DNA from: Xanthobacter aminoxidans
GTDB lineage: Bacteria; Pseudomonadota; Alphaproteobacteria; Rhizobiales; Xanthobacteraceae
Assembly (NCBI RefSeq): GCF_023571765.1
Contig: NZ_JAMJXC010000004.1
Span: 1 to 64,000 of the forward strand
Length of the DNA: 64,000 bases
Direction: 5' to 3'
In this document: positions 39,981 through 48,933 of the stretch, one piece after another
Layout: each line of letters begins with the position of its first letter
Position numbering within the stretch: the first letter of the stretch is position 1
Program-made: the position numbers and the translations under genes
The notes under the pieces: generated by a model
The model's input: the letters and a program-made list of their open reading frames with translations, nothing else
Databases searched by the model: none
What the model was told of the DNA's origin: nothing

Positions 39981-40973
39981 ATGGCGATTCAAAAGATCGA
40001 TGTCGGCTCCCGTGCCGACTGGCTGAAGCTGCGCGCCCATGACGTGACAGCTTCTGCGGCTGGCGCCCTTTTCGGCGTCCATCCCTACGTCTCCGCCTAT
40101 GGCCTCTTCGCCCTGAAGGCCGGCCTCAATTCCGAGGACGCCGAGGAGAGCCAGGCAATGCGGCGCGGCCGCTTGCTGGAGCCGGTGGCAGTGCAGCTGC
40201 TCCGCGAGGAGCGGCCCGACTGGAAGGTTCTTCACAACAGCGGGCCGAAGCAGTTCTACATGCGCGACACCGATCTGCGGATCGGCGCCACACCGGATGT
40301 CCTCGTCCAGTGCCCCCAGCGCGGCAAGGGCGTCATCCAGGTGAAGAACATCGAGCCCCGCGTCTTCCGCGAGAAGTGGCAAGGCGGCTCGTCGAAGGGT
40401 GAGATCGAAATCCCCCTCTGGATCATTATCCAGGCCATCGTCGAGGCGCGGCTCTGCAAAGCGGACTTCGCCTGCGTCACGCCCATGGTGGTGTCCTACG
40501 GCGTCAACATGCCGATCCTCGACATCCCGCTGCACGACGGCATCTGGAACAAGCTGGTCGAGAAGGTCGGCGCGTTCTGGAACGAGAACGTCGCCAAAGG
40601 CGTGGCGCCGCCGGCCGACTATGCGCAGGACGGCGAGCTGATCGCCAGCATGTACGCCGAGGCTGACGGCACGACCATCGACCTTTCCCGGGACAACCGG
40701 ATGATGGAAATCCTCGCCGAGCGCGAGGTGCTGAAGGCCCGCGAGGCGGACGGCAATGCGGCCGAGAAGGCCCGCAAGATGCTTGACGCGGAGATCCTGC
40801 ATAAGCTGGGCAACGCCACCGTCGCAGACCTCGGGAATGGCGTGACCGTCTCCGCCCCGACCACTCACCGGGGCGCCTATGAGGTGAAGGCGGGCAGCTA
40901 TCGCGCCGTCAAGGTGAAGGGCTTCAAGCTTCCTCCCGGGCCCGGCGCCAAGCCGGCGGAGGACGCAGCGTGA
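39981..40973 (+). CDS. YqaJ-like viral exonuclease (lambda Exo family)
   Basis: A 330-residue protein. WLKLRAHDVTASAAGALFGVHPYVSAYGLFALKAG, then MRRGRLLEPVAVQLL, and the core IGATPDVLVQCPQRGKGVIQVKNIEPRVF have the YqaJ pattern: Glu in G-x-x-x-E, Asp in T-P-D, and the V-I-Q-V-K-N motif for the Q/E-x-K pair. It digests one strand from double-strand ends to make 3-prime tails for the annealing protein encoded two genes later. First gene of the operator-controlled right arm. Confidence 0.88.
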   Translation: MAIQKIDVGSRADWLKLRAHDVTASAAGALFGVHPYVSAYGLFALKAGLNSEDAEESQAMRRGRLLEPVAVQLLREERPDWKVLHNSGPKQFYMRDTDLRIGATPDVLVQCPQRGKGVIQVKNIEPRVFREKWQGGSSKGEIEIPLWIIIQAIVEARLCKADFACVTPMVVSYGVNMPILDIPLHDGIWNKLVEKVGAFWNENVAKGVAPPADYAQDGELIASMYAEADGTTIDLSRDNRMMEILAEREVLKAREADGNAAEKARKMLDAEILHKLGNATVADLGNGVTVSAPTTHRGAYEVKAGSYRAVKVKGFKLPPGPGAKPAEDAA

Positions 40974-41428
40974 CGGCGCCTCGCCTCCCCCTCGCGCCCG
41001 TGGTGGTGGAAGCCGAGCCGGACACGGATGGGGTCGGGTTCCGTGTGCATCAAGGCGAACGCTACCACCCCTGCCTCGATTGGGGCGAGATGGTTCTCCA
41101 GATCACCGCCCTCACATGGTCGCCCGAAAGCCGTCCTCGCTTCCCGATGCTGACCGCTGACGAGTGGGCAGAGCGGGATCGCCGGGGCGACGAGCAGCGG
41201 GCCGCACGCCAGGCCGAGGACACCAAGTTCGTGTCCCTGCGCATCCCCAAAGCCGAAGCCGAACAGCTCTCGTCTGCCCTGTCGGACGTCCTGTGCTGGG
41301 CCGCCGGCTTTGCCGCCGCGAACTATGACCGCGGCGTCTCCGGCCCGATGGGCATCGAGCAGCTGCGCGACCTGAACCGCAAACTGAAGGCCGCGCTGTA
41401 TCCGGCCGATTTCGAGGAGGTTTTCTGA
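40970..41428 (+). CDS. Protein between exonuclease and RecT, unknown
   Basis: A 152-residue protein from a GTG start overlapping the exonuclease stop (GTGA). It has KFVSLRIPKAEAEQLSSALSDVLCWAAGFAAANYDRGVSGPMGIEQLRDLNRKLK, a long helical C-terminal part, and an N-terminal strand region (VEAEPDTDGVGFRVHQGERYHPCLDWGEMVL). Place in the operon suggests an accessory to recombination. No family recognised. Confidence 0.6.
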   Translation: MTAPRLPLAPVVVEAEPDTDGVGFRVHQGERYHPCLDWGEMVLQITALTWSPESRPRFPMLTADEWAERDRRGDEQRAARQAEDTKFVSLRIPKAEAEQLSSALSDVLCWAAGFAAANYDRGVSGPMGIEQLRDLNRKLKAALYPADFEEVF

Positions 41429-41430
41429 CC

Positions 41431-42735
41431 ATGAGCAACGCGTTGAGCCTCACCGAGGCCGAGCAGAGGGTGGCCGACCGCATCACGCCGCAGGGTGCTC
41501 GTGGCGTCGCCATTGTGAGCGGCAGCGGCCTCGTCATGGAGAACATGGAGCAGGCGCTGGAGTTCGCCAAAATGATGGCGATCGGCGGCGTGGCTGTCCC
41601 TAAACACTTGCGCGGCAATCCGGGGGCATGTCTCGCCGTCATCATCCAGGCATTGGAATGGCGCAAGTCCCCCTATGCCGTCGCGAACAAGTCCTACAGC
41701 GTCAACGACCGCTTGGCCTACGAGGCGCAGCTGCTCGCCGCTGTCGTTATCGAGAACGCCCCTCTGAGCGGTCTCCCGGCCTACTCCTACACGGGTGAGC
41801 CAGGCACAACGCGCAAGTGCACGGTTACCGTGAAGCTGAACAACGGCCAGACGATCGAGCATGTGTCGCCCGAGGTGGCGAAGATCACCCCGAAGAACTC
41901 GCCCTTGTGGAAGTCCGACGAGGATCAACAGCTCGGCTATTACACGGTTCGCGCTATGGCCCGCCGGAACTTTCCTCACATCCTGCTCGGCGCGAGCGAT
42001 CCGGATGACGCTGCCGGCGCGGCTCAGTACGACGCCCCTGCTCCCCGCGACATAACCCCGGCAAAGCCCTCCACAACCGAGAAGCTTGATCAGCTGGCAG
42101 GCACCAGTGCGCTCGGCGGAGAGCAGGATCAGATCGCACGGGAGCAGCCGGCGCCCGTCGTAGGCGAGGTCATCGAGCCGGAGAAGCCCAAGGCCGCCCG
42201 CAGCCGCAAGACGGCGGCGGCAAAGCAGGAGCCGACGCCACAGCCCACCCAGCAGGAGCGCGTCGCGGAGGCGGCGTCCCATCCGACGGTGCAGGCGGCG
42301 CTCAATGCCTTCCCGGGCTCCGAGGTGAGCGACGTTCGGCTGAATGACGACGATGGTGATGGGAGCGAGGTGGAGCAGTCCGCCGATGCTCTGGCGCCGA
42401 GCGTGGACGATGATCCCTTCGACGAGTTTGACGAGCCCGCGCCGACCGAGGCGGTTGATCCGGAGGAAGAGCGGATCCTGACCCGCCTGGGCGACATGGA
42501 CAACGTTCCCAGCTGGATCGACGACGTGAAGCTGGGGCGTCAGTTCCTCGCTGGTCACGATGCGGCAACGCAGGGGCGCCCTCTGAGCACCATTCCCTCC
42601 GACATGCGTTCCGACCCGTCCCGTGCTTCGGAGTGCCAGGCATGGGCTGCCGGCCACGATGCGGTCACCGGCGACAGCAGTGAGAAGCGCCGCGAACGGA
42701 AGGCCGCTCGCGAGAAGGCCCAGCAGCAGCGCTGA
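41431..42735 (+). CDS. recT: RecT-family single-strand annealing protein
   Basis: A 434-residue protein. LEFAKMMAIGGVAVPKHLRGNPGACLAVIIQALEWRKSPYAVANKSYSVNDRLAYEAQLLAAVV (about residues 42-107) is the conserved RecT core. From about residue 200 the chain is acidic, Pro/Ala-rich and probably disordered, unlike E. coli RecT (269 residues), and ends with a small helical part (WIDDVKLGRQFLAGHDAATQGRP ... CQAWAAGHDAVTG), a motif seen alone in other phage proteins. Works with the YqaJ exonuclease in end-joining recombination. Confidence 0.85.
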   Translation: MSNALSLTEAEQRVADRITPQGARGVAIVSGSGLVMENMEQALEFAKMMAIGGVAVPKHLRGNPGACLAVIIQALEWRKSPYAVANKSYSVNDRLAYEAQLLAAVVIENAPLSGLPAYSYTGEPGTTRKCTVTVKLNNGQTIEHVSPEVAKITPKNSPLWKSDEDQQLGYYTVRAMARRNFPHILLGASDPDDAAGAAQYDAPAPRDITPAKPSTTEKLDQLAGTSALGGEQDQIAREQPAPVVGEVIEPEKPKAARSRKTAAAKQEPTPQPTQQERVAEAASHPTVQAALNAFPGSEVSDVRLNDDDGDGSEVEQSADALAPSVDDDPFDEFDEPAPTEAVDPEEERILTRLGDMDNVPSWIDDVKLGRQFLAGHDAATQGRPLSTIPSDMRSDPSRASECQAWAAGHDAVTGDSSEKRRERKAAREKAQQQR

Positions 42736-42812
42736 CCCGCCGGCCCGCCGGGCAAGCGGGCCTCATCACCACCGGACCTGACACAACGCCCTCTTGGGCG
42801 AAGGAGACCCCC

Positions 42813-43172
42813 ATGCTTCACACACGTCCCGATTACGCCCACATCCAAGACCCCCACGGCAAGATCCCGACCGAGGAACCGGTGTTCCTGCTCCGGGGAT
42901 GCGATGTGGCGGCGCCCTACGCGATCTTCGCCTGGGTTGCCATGGCCGAGCGCTTCGGTGCCGACCCCTCCTTGACCAAGACGGCGCTGGAGCAGGTCAA
43001 GCGCATGCACGAATGGCAGGACGCGCACGGCGCCAAGGTGCCCGACGGGCCGAAGGCAAGGTATCCAGAACCGGCCATGCCCACTCTCTCGGACGAAGAG
43101 CGCAAGCTGGTCAGCAGCTTTCGCGACACATACGCCGCTATCGGCCGGCACCCGATCGTCCTCTTCGTCTGA
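42813..43172 (+). CDS. Unknown protein
   Basis: A 119-residue protein (MLHTRPDYAHIQDPHGKIPTEEPVFLLRGCDVAAPYAIFAWVAMAERFGADPS). It has I-P-x-x-E-P-V-F-L-L-R-G-x-D, a pattern common in small phage proteins, with a helical end. A GAAGGAG site precedes the ATG. A stem-loop GGCCCGC/GCGGGCC lies between RecT and this gene (about 42746-42766). Function unknown. Confidence 0.6.
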   Translation: MLHTRPDYAHIQDPHGKIPTEEPVFLLRGCDVAAPYAIFAWVAMAERFGADPSLTKTALEQVKRMHEWQDAHGAKVPDGPKARYPEPAMPTLSDEERKLVSSFRDTYAAIGRHPIVLFV

Positions 43173-43182
43173 GGCGCAGGCG

Positions 43183-43902
43183 ATGCTGATCCGGTGCGTC
43201 GACTTCGAGACCACGGGCGCTCCCACCAAGATGGAGAAGCACGCCGTCTGCGAGGTCGGCTGGTGCGATGTGGTCGGCGACGAAGACGACGATCTGCCTT
43301 GGGGCCACGGGATGCCGAGGGCGATGCTGGTCGACCCCTGCAGGCCGATGCCACCTGAGGCGGCAGCGGTCCACGGCATCATCGACGCTGACCTGGTGGG
43401 CGCGCCTCAGATGGTCACCGGCTTCATGGAGTTGATGAAGGGGCCGCCGTCGATGTTCTGCGCGTTCAACGCGGACTTTGAGCAGGCGTTCTTTCAGGGT
43501 GGCGATCTGCCGTGGGTCGACCCCTACAAGGTGGCGGTTCGGCTATGGCCGGACGCGCCCAACCACAAGCAAGGGACGCTCCGCTACCTGCTTGGCATTC
43601 CTCTCGATCGGGCCGCGGCGTTCCCGCCGCACCGCGCCGGCCCCGATGCCTACGTTCTCGCCGGCATTCTTGCGCACATCCTCAATGAGGGTCTGTGCAG
43701 CCTGGACACGATGGTGCGCTGGTCCAAGGGGCCTGCGCTCCTGCCCAAATGCCCGATCAGCGACGAGCATCGAGGCAAGCCATTCAATGATGTTCCGAGC
43801 AGCTTCCTCAAATGGATCCTCGATCCGAACAAGACCTTCAGCCGCGATCTGAAGGCAACGGCGAAATACCATCTGAAGTTGCGCGATGAGCTAATTACGT
43901 GA
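43183..43902 (+). CDS. DnaQ/ExoX-like DEDDh exonuclease
   Basis: A 239-residue protein. IRCVDFETTGAP is motif Exo I (Asp, Glu), VHGIIDADLV is the H-G-I segment, CAFNADFEQAFF is Exo II, and HRAGPDAYVLAGIL is Exo III with His and Asp. The C-terminal LPKCPISDEHRGKPFNDVPSSFLKWIL is the added domain typical of phage ExoX-type proteins (DUF3820-like G-K-x-[FY]-x-x-[VI]-P). A 3-prime-to-5-prime exonuclease for recombination or proofreading. Confidence 0.85.
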   Translation: MLIRCVDFETTGAPTKMEKHAVCEVGWCDVVGDEDDDLPWGHGMPRAMLVDPCRPMPPEAAAVHGIIDADLVGAPQMVTGFMELMKGPPSMFCAFNADFEQAFFQGGDLPWVDPYKVAVRLWPDAPNHKQGTLRYLLGIPLDRAAAFPPHRAGPDAYVLAGILAHILNEGLCSLDTMVRWSKGPALLPKCPISDEHRGKPFNDVPSSFLKWILDPNKTFSRDLKATAKYHLKLRDELIT

Positions 43903-43995
43903 CGCTGCGATAACCAAGAAATTAATAACTTGTTAAGAATTGAGGCATGCCACGCCTACGATTGTGGCGTGAGTAAAACTCTTAAGGTCAGGGCA
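43903..43995 (+). promoter_or_regulatory. AT-rich leader with hairpin, likely internal promoter
   Basis: AT-rich stretch (AATTAATAACTTGTTAAGAATT near 43920-43940) then a hairpin CACGCC/GGCGTG (43951-43971) before the next gene. The sharp change in composition in an otherwise packed operon suggests a promoter or RNA control element; no firm -35/-10 pair assigned. Confidence 0.4.
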
Positions 43996-44238
43996 ATGAA
44001 CTCAAAACAACTCCGCGATAACAAGCCTCCTCCAGACGACATCCAGATACCGATAGCTGAATTGCGGCTTTCGCAGGAGCAGGCAGCCGAAATGGCGCGG
44101 GCCGCGGCGGCCAAAGCCGCCACAGTCATGAGCCCGGCGGAATGGGAAGCCCTGAGGAAGTCTTGTGCCAACCCCATCAGCGCCGACGCGGAAATGCTCT
44201 TCGGGCACCCGAAGGACTTCATCGGAGGCAAGAAATGA
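43996..44238 (+). CDS. Small helical protein upstream of SSB, unknown
   Basis: An 80-residue protein (MNSKQLRDNKPPPDDIQIPIAELRLSQEQAAEMARAAAAKAATVMSPAEWEALRKSC). The ATG at 43996 has AAGGTCAGGG ahead; an upstream ATG at 43930 would read through the hairpin. Coupled to SSB by ATGA. Function unknown. Confidence 0.55.
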   Translation: MNSKQLRDNKPPPDDIQIPIAELRLSQEQAAEMARAAAAKAATVMSPAEWEALRKSCANPISADAEMLFGHPKDFIGGKK

Positions 44239-44708
44239 GGGGCAAGAACGTCGTCACGCTCATGGGGAACCTCACAGAGGATCCGGAGCAGAAGCGTTTC
44301 GAGGGTCAGCGGTCGCTCGTCAGCTTTCGCCTGGGCGTCACCGAGAGCTATCGCAAGAACGGCGAGAACCACGAAGCAACCGAGTGGATCAATGTGAAAT
44401 GTTGGGGAGATGGCCTCAACGATTTCATCATGAAGAACCTCGCCAAGGGCGATCGTGTCTACGTCGAGGGTAAGTTCAAGACCGACAAGTACGATAAAAA
44501 CGGAACGACGGTCTACACGAGCTATGTGGTCGTGAGCGGCTTCGATGGCAGCCGTGTCGACATCATGATGAAGGCTGGACAGCAGCGGGGCGCTTCGGCG
44601 CCCCGCGAGAGCGACGGCCAGCCGAGCCAGCAACGATCGCGACAGCAGCAGCCGGCGGCCCAGCCGTCGCAGCAGCAGAGCGCGTTCGACGACGAAATCC
44701 CCTTCTGA
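44235..44708 (+). CDS. ssb: Single-stranded DNA-binding protein
   Basis: A 157-residue SSB. The OB fold covers residues 1-108 (MRGKNVVTLMGNLTEDPEQKRFEGQRSLVSFRLGV ... WINVKCWGDGLNDFIMKNLAKGDRVYVEGKF). A Gln/Ser-rich linker follows, then the acidic tip DDEIPF that recruits partner enzymes. Coats single strands made by the exonucleases and helicases of the same operon. Confidence 0.94.
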   Translation: MRGKNVVTLMGNLTEDPEQKRFEGQRSLVSFRLGVTESYRKNGENHEATEWINVKCWGDGLNDFIMKNLAKGDRVYVEGKFKTDKYDKNGTTVYTSYVVVSGFDGSRVDIMMKAGQQRGASAPRESDGQPSQQRSRQQQPAAQPSQQQSAFDDEIPF

Positions 44709-44717
44709 GGCGATGGC

Positions 44718-45821
44718 ATGAGCTGGTCCCCCCAACAGGAAGGCGCGTTGAAGGCCGTGGCCGAGTGGCTGCGCGACGAGCACGCTCCGCAGGTCTTCTA
44801 CCTTGCCGGGTTCGCCGGCACGGGCAAGACGACGCTGGCGAAGGAACTCGCCGGCAGCGTGTCCGGATCCGTGCTCTTCATGGCCTTAACCGGCAAGGCT
44901 GCGCTGGTGCTGCAGACCAAGGGGTGCTGGGGTGCCCGCACCATCCACTCGACCATCTACAAGTCGCGGGAGCGGGCCGGCGGCGTCACGGAGTGGATCC
45001 TCGACCCCGACGGCCCGATGAAGGATGCCGCGATCGCCGTCGTCGACGAGGTGTCCATGGTCGGGCCGGACCTGGGCAACGACCTCCTCTCCTACGGCAA
45101 GAAGATCCTTGTGCTCGGCGATCCTGCCCAGCTGCCGCCTGTACGCGGCGAGGGCTTTTTCACCGCGCGCCGGCCCGACTTCATGCTGACGGAGGTTCAT
45201 CGCCAGGCGCAGGATAACCCGATCATCCGCATGTCCATGGACGTGCGCGAGGGGCGCCAGCTTCAGTTCGGTCGGTACGGGAGCAGCAGGGTCATATCCA
45301 CCCGCGATGTGGACCGGGGCGAGGTGCTCGCCGCCGACCAGGTGCTGGTAGGGATCAACCGGACACGCCGGCTCTACAACGAACGCCTCCGGAAGCTTCG
45401 CGGCTTCGGCGGCCCGGTGCCGCATGTCGGAGAGCGCCTCGTCTGCCTGAAGAACAACCGGACCAAAGGCCTGCTGAACGGAGGCCTCTGGGACGTGGCA
45501 GACCTGATCGAGGCCGAGCCGCACGCCATCAAGATGATCGTATCGCCGAATGACGCGGGCGCCGTGCGCCAGCCGGTCGAGGTCGAGGTTCACCCCCACT
45601 TCTTCGTTGGCCGCGAGAAAGAACTCTCCATCCCGGAACTCAAGCATTCCGATCAATTCGACTTCGGGAATGCGCTGACTGTCCACAAGTCGCAGGGCTC
45701 GCAGTGGGAATACGTCTACCTGTTCGATGAGAGCGGGGCGTTTCGGGACGATGCCTGCAAGCATCTTTACACCGGATTAACCAGAGCGGCGAAGGCCGTG
45801 ATTATCGCGAGGGCAGCATGA
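44718..45821 (+). CDS. RecD2-like SF1 ATP-dependent DNA helicase
   Basis: A 367-residue helicase. Walker A GFAGTGKTT (about residues 31-39), Walker B AVVDEVSMVG, motif III VLGDPAQLPPV, and C-terminal UvrD_C_2 motifs ALTVHKSQGSQWEYV and YTGLTRA. It lacks the long N-terminus of cellular RecD2, as is usual for phage Dda-like forms. Likely unwinds DNA during recombination and replication start. Confidence 0.92.
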   Translation: MSWSPQQEGALKAVAEWLRDEHAPQVFYLAGFAGTGKTTLAKELAGSVSGSVLFMALTGKAALVLQTKGCWGARTIHSTIYKSRERAGGVTEWILDPDGPMKDAAIAVVDEVSMVGPDLGNDLLSYGKKILVLGDPAQLPPVRGEGFFTARRPDFMLTEVHRQAQDNPIIRMSMDVREGRQLQFGRYGSSRVISTRDVDRGEVLAADQVLVGINRTRRLYNERLRKLRGFGGPVPHVGERLVCLKNNRTKGLLNGGLWDVADLIEAEPHAIKMIVSPNDAGAVRQPVEVEVHPHFFVGREKELSIPELKHSDQFDFGNALTVHKSQGSQWEYVYLFDESGAFRDDACKHLYTGLTRAAKAVIIARAA

Positions 45822-46030
45822 CCACCGACACCACTATCAGGGACAACGTGAACATCCTTGCCGACATGCTCAAGGCGGAGGCCAGCAAGAGCGTCGCAAC
45901 GGAGGACAGGCGTGCTGCGCACGCGACGATCGATGCGGTGAGCAACCTCATCGTCGGCGCGCTGGAGGACTTCGCCAGCATCGCCTCGTCCCTGGAAACC
46001 ATCGCGGACAACAAGCGCTCCGGCGCGTGA
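45818..46030 (+). CDS. Small helical protein, unknown
   Basis: A 70-residue protein (MTTDTTIRDNVNILADMLKAEASKSVATEDRRAAHATIDAVSNLIVGALEDFASIASSLETI), all helix by pattern. ATGA overlap with the helicase. Function unknown. Confidence 0.55.
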   Translation: MTTDTTIRDNVNILADMLKAEASKSVATEDRRAAHATIDAVSNLIVGALEDFASIASSLETIADNKRSGA

Positions 46031-46041
46031 AGGAGGACACC

Positions 46042-46422
46042 ATGTCGAAGTTGGTCAAGCCGGAGGAAGCGGAGATCGGCGCCCGCATCAAGACCCGGCG
46101 CATGCTGCTCGGCATCAGCCAGGAGAAGCTGGCCGAGCAGCTGGGGCTCACCTTCCAGCAGGTCCAGAAATACGAGAAGGGCGTCAACCGCGTGAGCGGC
46201 GCTCGGATCGCGCGGCTGGCCGAGATACTGCAAGTGTCGCCCGACTGGCTTCTGAAGGGCGATGTGAAGTCCGGGGTGGATGAAATGCCGGAGCCCGACA
46301 GGCACGGCATCGAGGCGTGGCGCATGGTTGCCGCCCTCCCGTCGATCGAGGCCAAGACCGCGGCCCTGAATGCAATCCGGGCCATCATCAACGCCTTCGC
46401 GCCGCCGACGCCCGCAGCATGA
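46042..46422 (+). CDS. XRE-family transcriptional regulator
   Basis: A 126-residue protein. EIGARIKTRRMLLGISQEKLAEQLGLTFQQVQKYEKGVNRVSGARIARLAEILQVSPDWLL is a standard Cro/C1 helix-turn-helix, like SinR-type alphaproteobacterial regulators. No enzymatic domain follows. AAGGAGG five bases before the ATG at 46042; a GTG at 46027 would place that site inside the gene. A second regulator besides CI, in the early-expressed operon, so a Cro role is possible. Confidence 0.82.
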   Translation: MSKLVKPEEAEIGARIKTRRMLLGISQEKLAEQLGLTFQQVQKYEKGVNRVSGARIARLAEILQVSPDWLLKGDVKSGVDEMPEPDRHGIEAWRMVAALPSIEAKTAALNAIRAIINAFAPPTPAA

Positions 46423-46610
46423 TCGTGATGGACACCGCCACCGCTTTCGGTGTGGCTGCGCTCCTCCTCATTCTGGGCACCGTGATCGGTTCGGCGTGGA
46501 GCCTGCGTCGGCTCGATGCCGAAAGGCTCGAGTCCTGGGAGGACGGGTTTGCCACCCGCTTCCATCACGACCGGATGACGCCTCCGCCACGGCCGCCGCG
46601 CCATGGCTGA
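46419..46610 (+). CDS. Small single-span membrane protein
   Basis: A 63-residue protein. Residues 7-27 (ATAFGVAALLLILGTVIGSAW) form one membrane span; the rest is charged and Pro-rich. Like Rz/spanin-size proteins in length, but no lysis gene is near. ATGA overlap. Function unknown. Confidence 0.55.
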   Translation: MIVMDTATAFGVAALLLILGTVIGSAWSLRRLDAERLESWEDGFATRFHHDRMTPPPRPPRHG

Positions 46611-48066
46611 CCGCGGCACCTCCTTTGACCGGGCCCTCGCGATCGTCACCGCGTTCGAGGCCGCCGGCGAGACATCGGCAGCCCGGATGCTGCTGCTCAC
46701 CCAGATCCAAGACCTGATCGACGCGGCGGATGCCGCCCGCGCCGGCGCCAGCAAGGGAGACCTCACAATGGGCGATCACTTCTGCATCGTGTGGAACCCG
46801 GACGGCATGCGGCCGCCGCGCTTCCGCCACGACACCGTTGACAGTGCCACCAGGGAGGCGATCCGCCTCGGCACCGAGAACCCCGGCCAGACCTTCCACG
46901 TGCTGGAGAACATCGGCCACGCCAAGACGCCGGCCGCCGTGTTCACGTCGGTGTACCCGACGCACCTGGTCATCACCGAGTCCAACATCGGTTTCGTGAC
47001 CGCTGGCGCCGCGACCGGCCGGGCGGTGGCCTTCGAGTCCACTCCCAATCCGCACGGCGACGACATCTGGCAGCAGTTCCGCAATTCCCGCGGGGCGACC
47101 CACATCATCGCCGAGGCCGATTACATCCCCGGCGTGAAGCTCAAGGACGGCGGCCCGGAAGATGACACGCTGGAGCGCGCCGGCGCCGAGGTGATCCGGC
47201 TCCGGACGTGGCTGCATCGGATCCTTGAAGCCACCAGCGGAAGCGGCGGCATCAGCCCTCGGCAACGAGCGATCATCCACACGGCATGCACCGAAGCGCT
47301 GACCTGTGAGCCTCCGCCTTTTCCCAATCAGGCCAAGGCGTCGCTTCCCGGCTTCGAGGATTCTCGCACCAATGAGGTAGGGGAGAAGCCTTGGCTTCCC
47401 AATGACGACGGTTGGATAGAATGGTCCGGTGGCGATAATCCGGCTCCGAAGGAGACGGTAGATGTGCTCCTACGAGAAGATCGGGTAGCACGGAAGTTTA
47501 AATCGAGTGGGCTGGTCTCCGCTGTCTGGCAATGGAATTGGAAAGGCGACGGACGGGATGTCGTCGCATATCGAATTCGTCGCCGCTATAAAGAGGCCGC
47601 CCCGCACGATACCAATTCATCGCTGGTTTTCCCGGGAAGCATTTCCGACCCGCCCGTATATTCGATCCGCGCCTTGGAGCACGGCGAGTATCTACCGGGA
47701 GACAGGGTGAGGTTCACGCATCGTAGCGGCGGCCGGGATCTTGGCGTCGGGCGGCTCGGGACTGTGGTGGAGGGCTCGGACACCTCACGCAACTGCACCC
47801 CTGTGCGTTGGGATGAGATCGACGGCAGAAAGGAAGAATGCTGGGGCCCCTACACGGGGAGCATCGAGCACGAGAGCCTGCCTCAATTCGAAGTTGGGGA
47901 TGAGGTCGAATATTCCGAAACCAGTGCCCGCCTGATCGTTCGGTCGATCGACAAGTTCGGACGACTTGACCTCGTGCGCGAGGACGACAGCTCGCCGGCT
48001 GCGCTCGTATATCCGACCAGCGTGCGCCTGATCTGCCCCGTGCAGCGCTTGGGGAGGGCGGGATGA
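46603..48066 (+). CDS. Large mosaic early protein, unknown
   Basis: A 487-residue protein built from parts that look separate: an N-terminal helix region (1-55), a strand-rich part (about 57-185, MGDHFCIVWNPDGMRPPRF ...), a middle with LPNDDGWIEWSGGDNPAPKETVDVLLREDRVARKFKSSGLVSAVWQWNWKGDGRDVVAYRI (about 268-330) known from many phage proteins, and KOW-like barrels at the end (YLPGDRVRFTHRSGG ... FEVGDEVEYSETSARLIVRSI). Codon use in the last third is less GC-rich than in the neighbours, pointing to recent patching. Function unknown. Confidence 0.6.
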   Translation: MADRGTSFDRALAIVTAFEAAGETSAARMLLLTQIQDLIDAADAARAGASKGDLTMGDHFCIVWNPDGMRPPRFRHDTVDSATREAIRLGTENPGQTFHVLENIGHAKTPAAVFTSVYPTHLVITESNIGFVTAGAATGRAVAFESTPNPHGDDIWQQFRNSRGATHIIAEADYIPGVKLKDGGPEDDTLERAGAEVIRLRTWLHRILEATSGSGGISPRQRAIIHTACTEALTCEPPPFPNQAKASLPGFEDSRTNEVGEKPWLPNDDGWIEWSGGDNPAPKETVDVLLREDRVARKFKSSGLVSAVWQWNWKGDGRDVVAYRIRRRYKEAAPHDTNSSLVFPGSISDPPVYSIRALEHGEYLPGDRVRFTHRSGGRDLGVGRLGTVVEGSDTSRNCTPVRWDEIDGRKEECWGPYTGSIEHESLPQFEVGDEVEYSETSARLIVRSIDKFGRLDLVREDDSSPAALVYPTSVRLICPVQRLGRAG

Positions 48067-48641
48067 CCGCCGCCTATCCGCTCCAATGGCCGGAAGGCTT
48101 CCCGCGCGCCAAGAGCCGCGAGCCCGGCAAGTTCAAGACCGCGCTCCCCACCGCGCTGAAGAACGTGCAGGACAGCCTGCGCAGGTTCGGCGAGGACAGC
48201 CGGGCGCCGGTTCGCGAGATCATCCTCTCGTCCAACGTCACGCTGGGCCAGAGCAAGCCGACGGATCCCGGTGTTGCCGCGTGGTTCCTCTGGGACGGTG
48301 AGCAGCGCTGCATCCCGGTCGACCGCTACCAGACCGTGGAGGCGAACCTCCAGGCGATCCACCACATCATCGAGGCCCGGCGCGTCGAGCTGCGTCACGG
48401 CACGCTGGCGCTGGTGCGCGCGACCTTCAAGGGTTTCGTGCCCGCCCTCCCCGCGCCCGGCGGTGCCCGGCCATGGCGCCAGGTGCTCGACCTCGGCGCG
48501 CGACCGACGCGCGCGATGATCGACGAGGCCTTCCGCACCCTCGCCAAGATCCGCCACCCCGACCACGGCGGCACGCCGGCGGAATTCGCCGAGCTGACGG
48601 CCGCGCGTGAGCAAGCCCTGAAGGAGATAGGCAATGGCTGA
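48063..48641 (+). CDS. J-domain-like phage protein
   Basis: A 192-residue protein. The first 115 residues are a phage-type domain of unknown role (LPTALKNVQDSLRRFGEDSRAPVREIILSSNVTLG). The last 60 (TRAMIDEAFRTLAKIRHPDHGGTPAEFAELTAAREQALKEIG) form a J domain with the H-P-D motif that stimulates DnaK-type chaperones. Phage J-domain proteins may recruit host DnaK to replication or assembly complexes. ATGA overlap with the gene before. Confidence 0.72.
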   Translation: MTAAYPLQWPEGFPRAKSREPGKFKTALPTALKNVQDSLRRFGEDSRAPVREIILSSNVTLGQSKPTDPGVAAWFLWDGEQRCIPVDRYQTVEANLQAIHHIIEARRVELRHGTLALVRATFKGFVPALPAPGGARPWRQVLDLGARPTRAMIDEAFRTLAKIRHPDHGGTPAEFAELTAAREQALKEIGNG

Positions 48642-48933
48642 GACCAAACTCGTGAGATGGGACGAACCGCTGACGCCCATGCATACCATTGATGTGCTTG
48701 AAAAATCGGTCGCAAGTGCCCCCGTGGGGCCGAATACTGGCACGGCTTTCGTGAGAGTCGATACCCGCGTGCTTCTCTGGCTGCTTCACGATGTGCGCAC
48801 GCTCCATGCTCGCCCCGAAATCCTTGAAGGCCTGCGCGCATTGAACAGTTTCAACGGTTTCCCAGCGATGCCCCCCGCCGTGATGGAAGCTGCGTCCGTC
48901 GCTCTCAAGAAGGCGGAGGGCCGCGCGCCATGA
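48634..48933 (+). CDS. Unknown protein
   Basis: A 99-residue protein (MAETKLVRWDEPLTPMHTIDVLEKSVASAPVGPNTGTAFVRVDTRVLLWLLHDVRTLHAR). Overlaps the J-domain gene by eight bases. Mixed strand and helix. No family recognised. Confidence 0.5.
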   Translation: MAETKLVRWDEPLTPMHTIDVLEKSVASAPVGPNTGTAFVRVDTRVLLWLLHDVRTLHARPEILEGLRALNSFNGFPAMPPAVMEAASVALKKAEGRAP

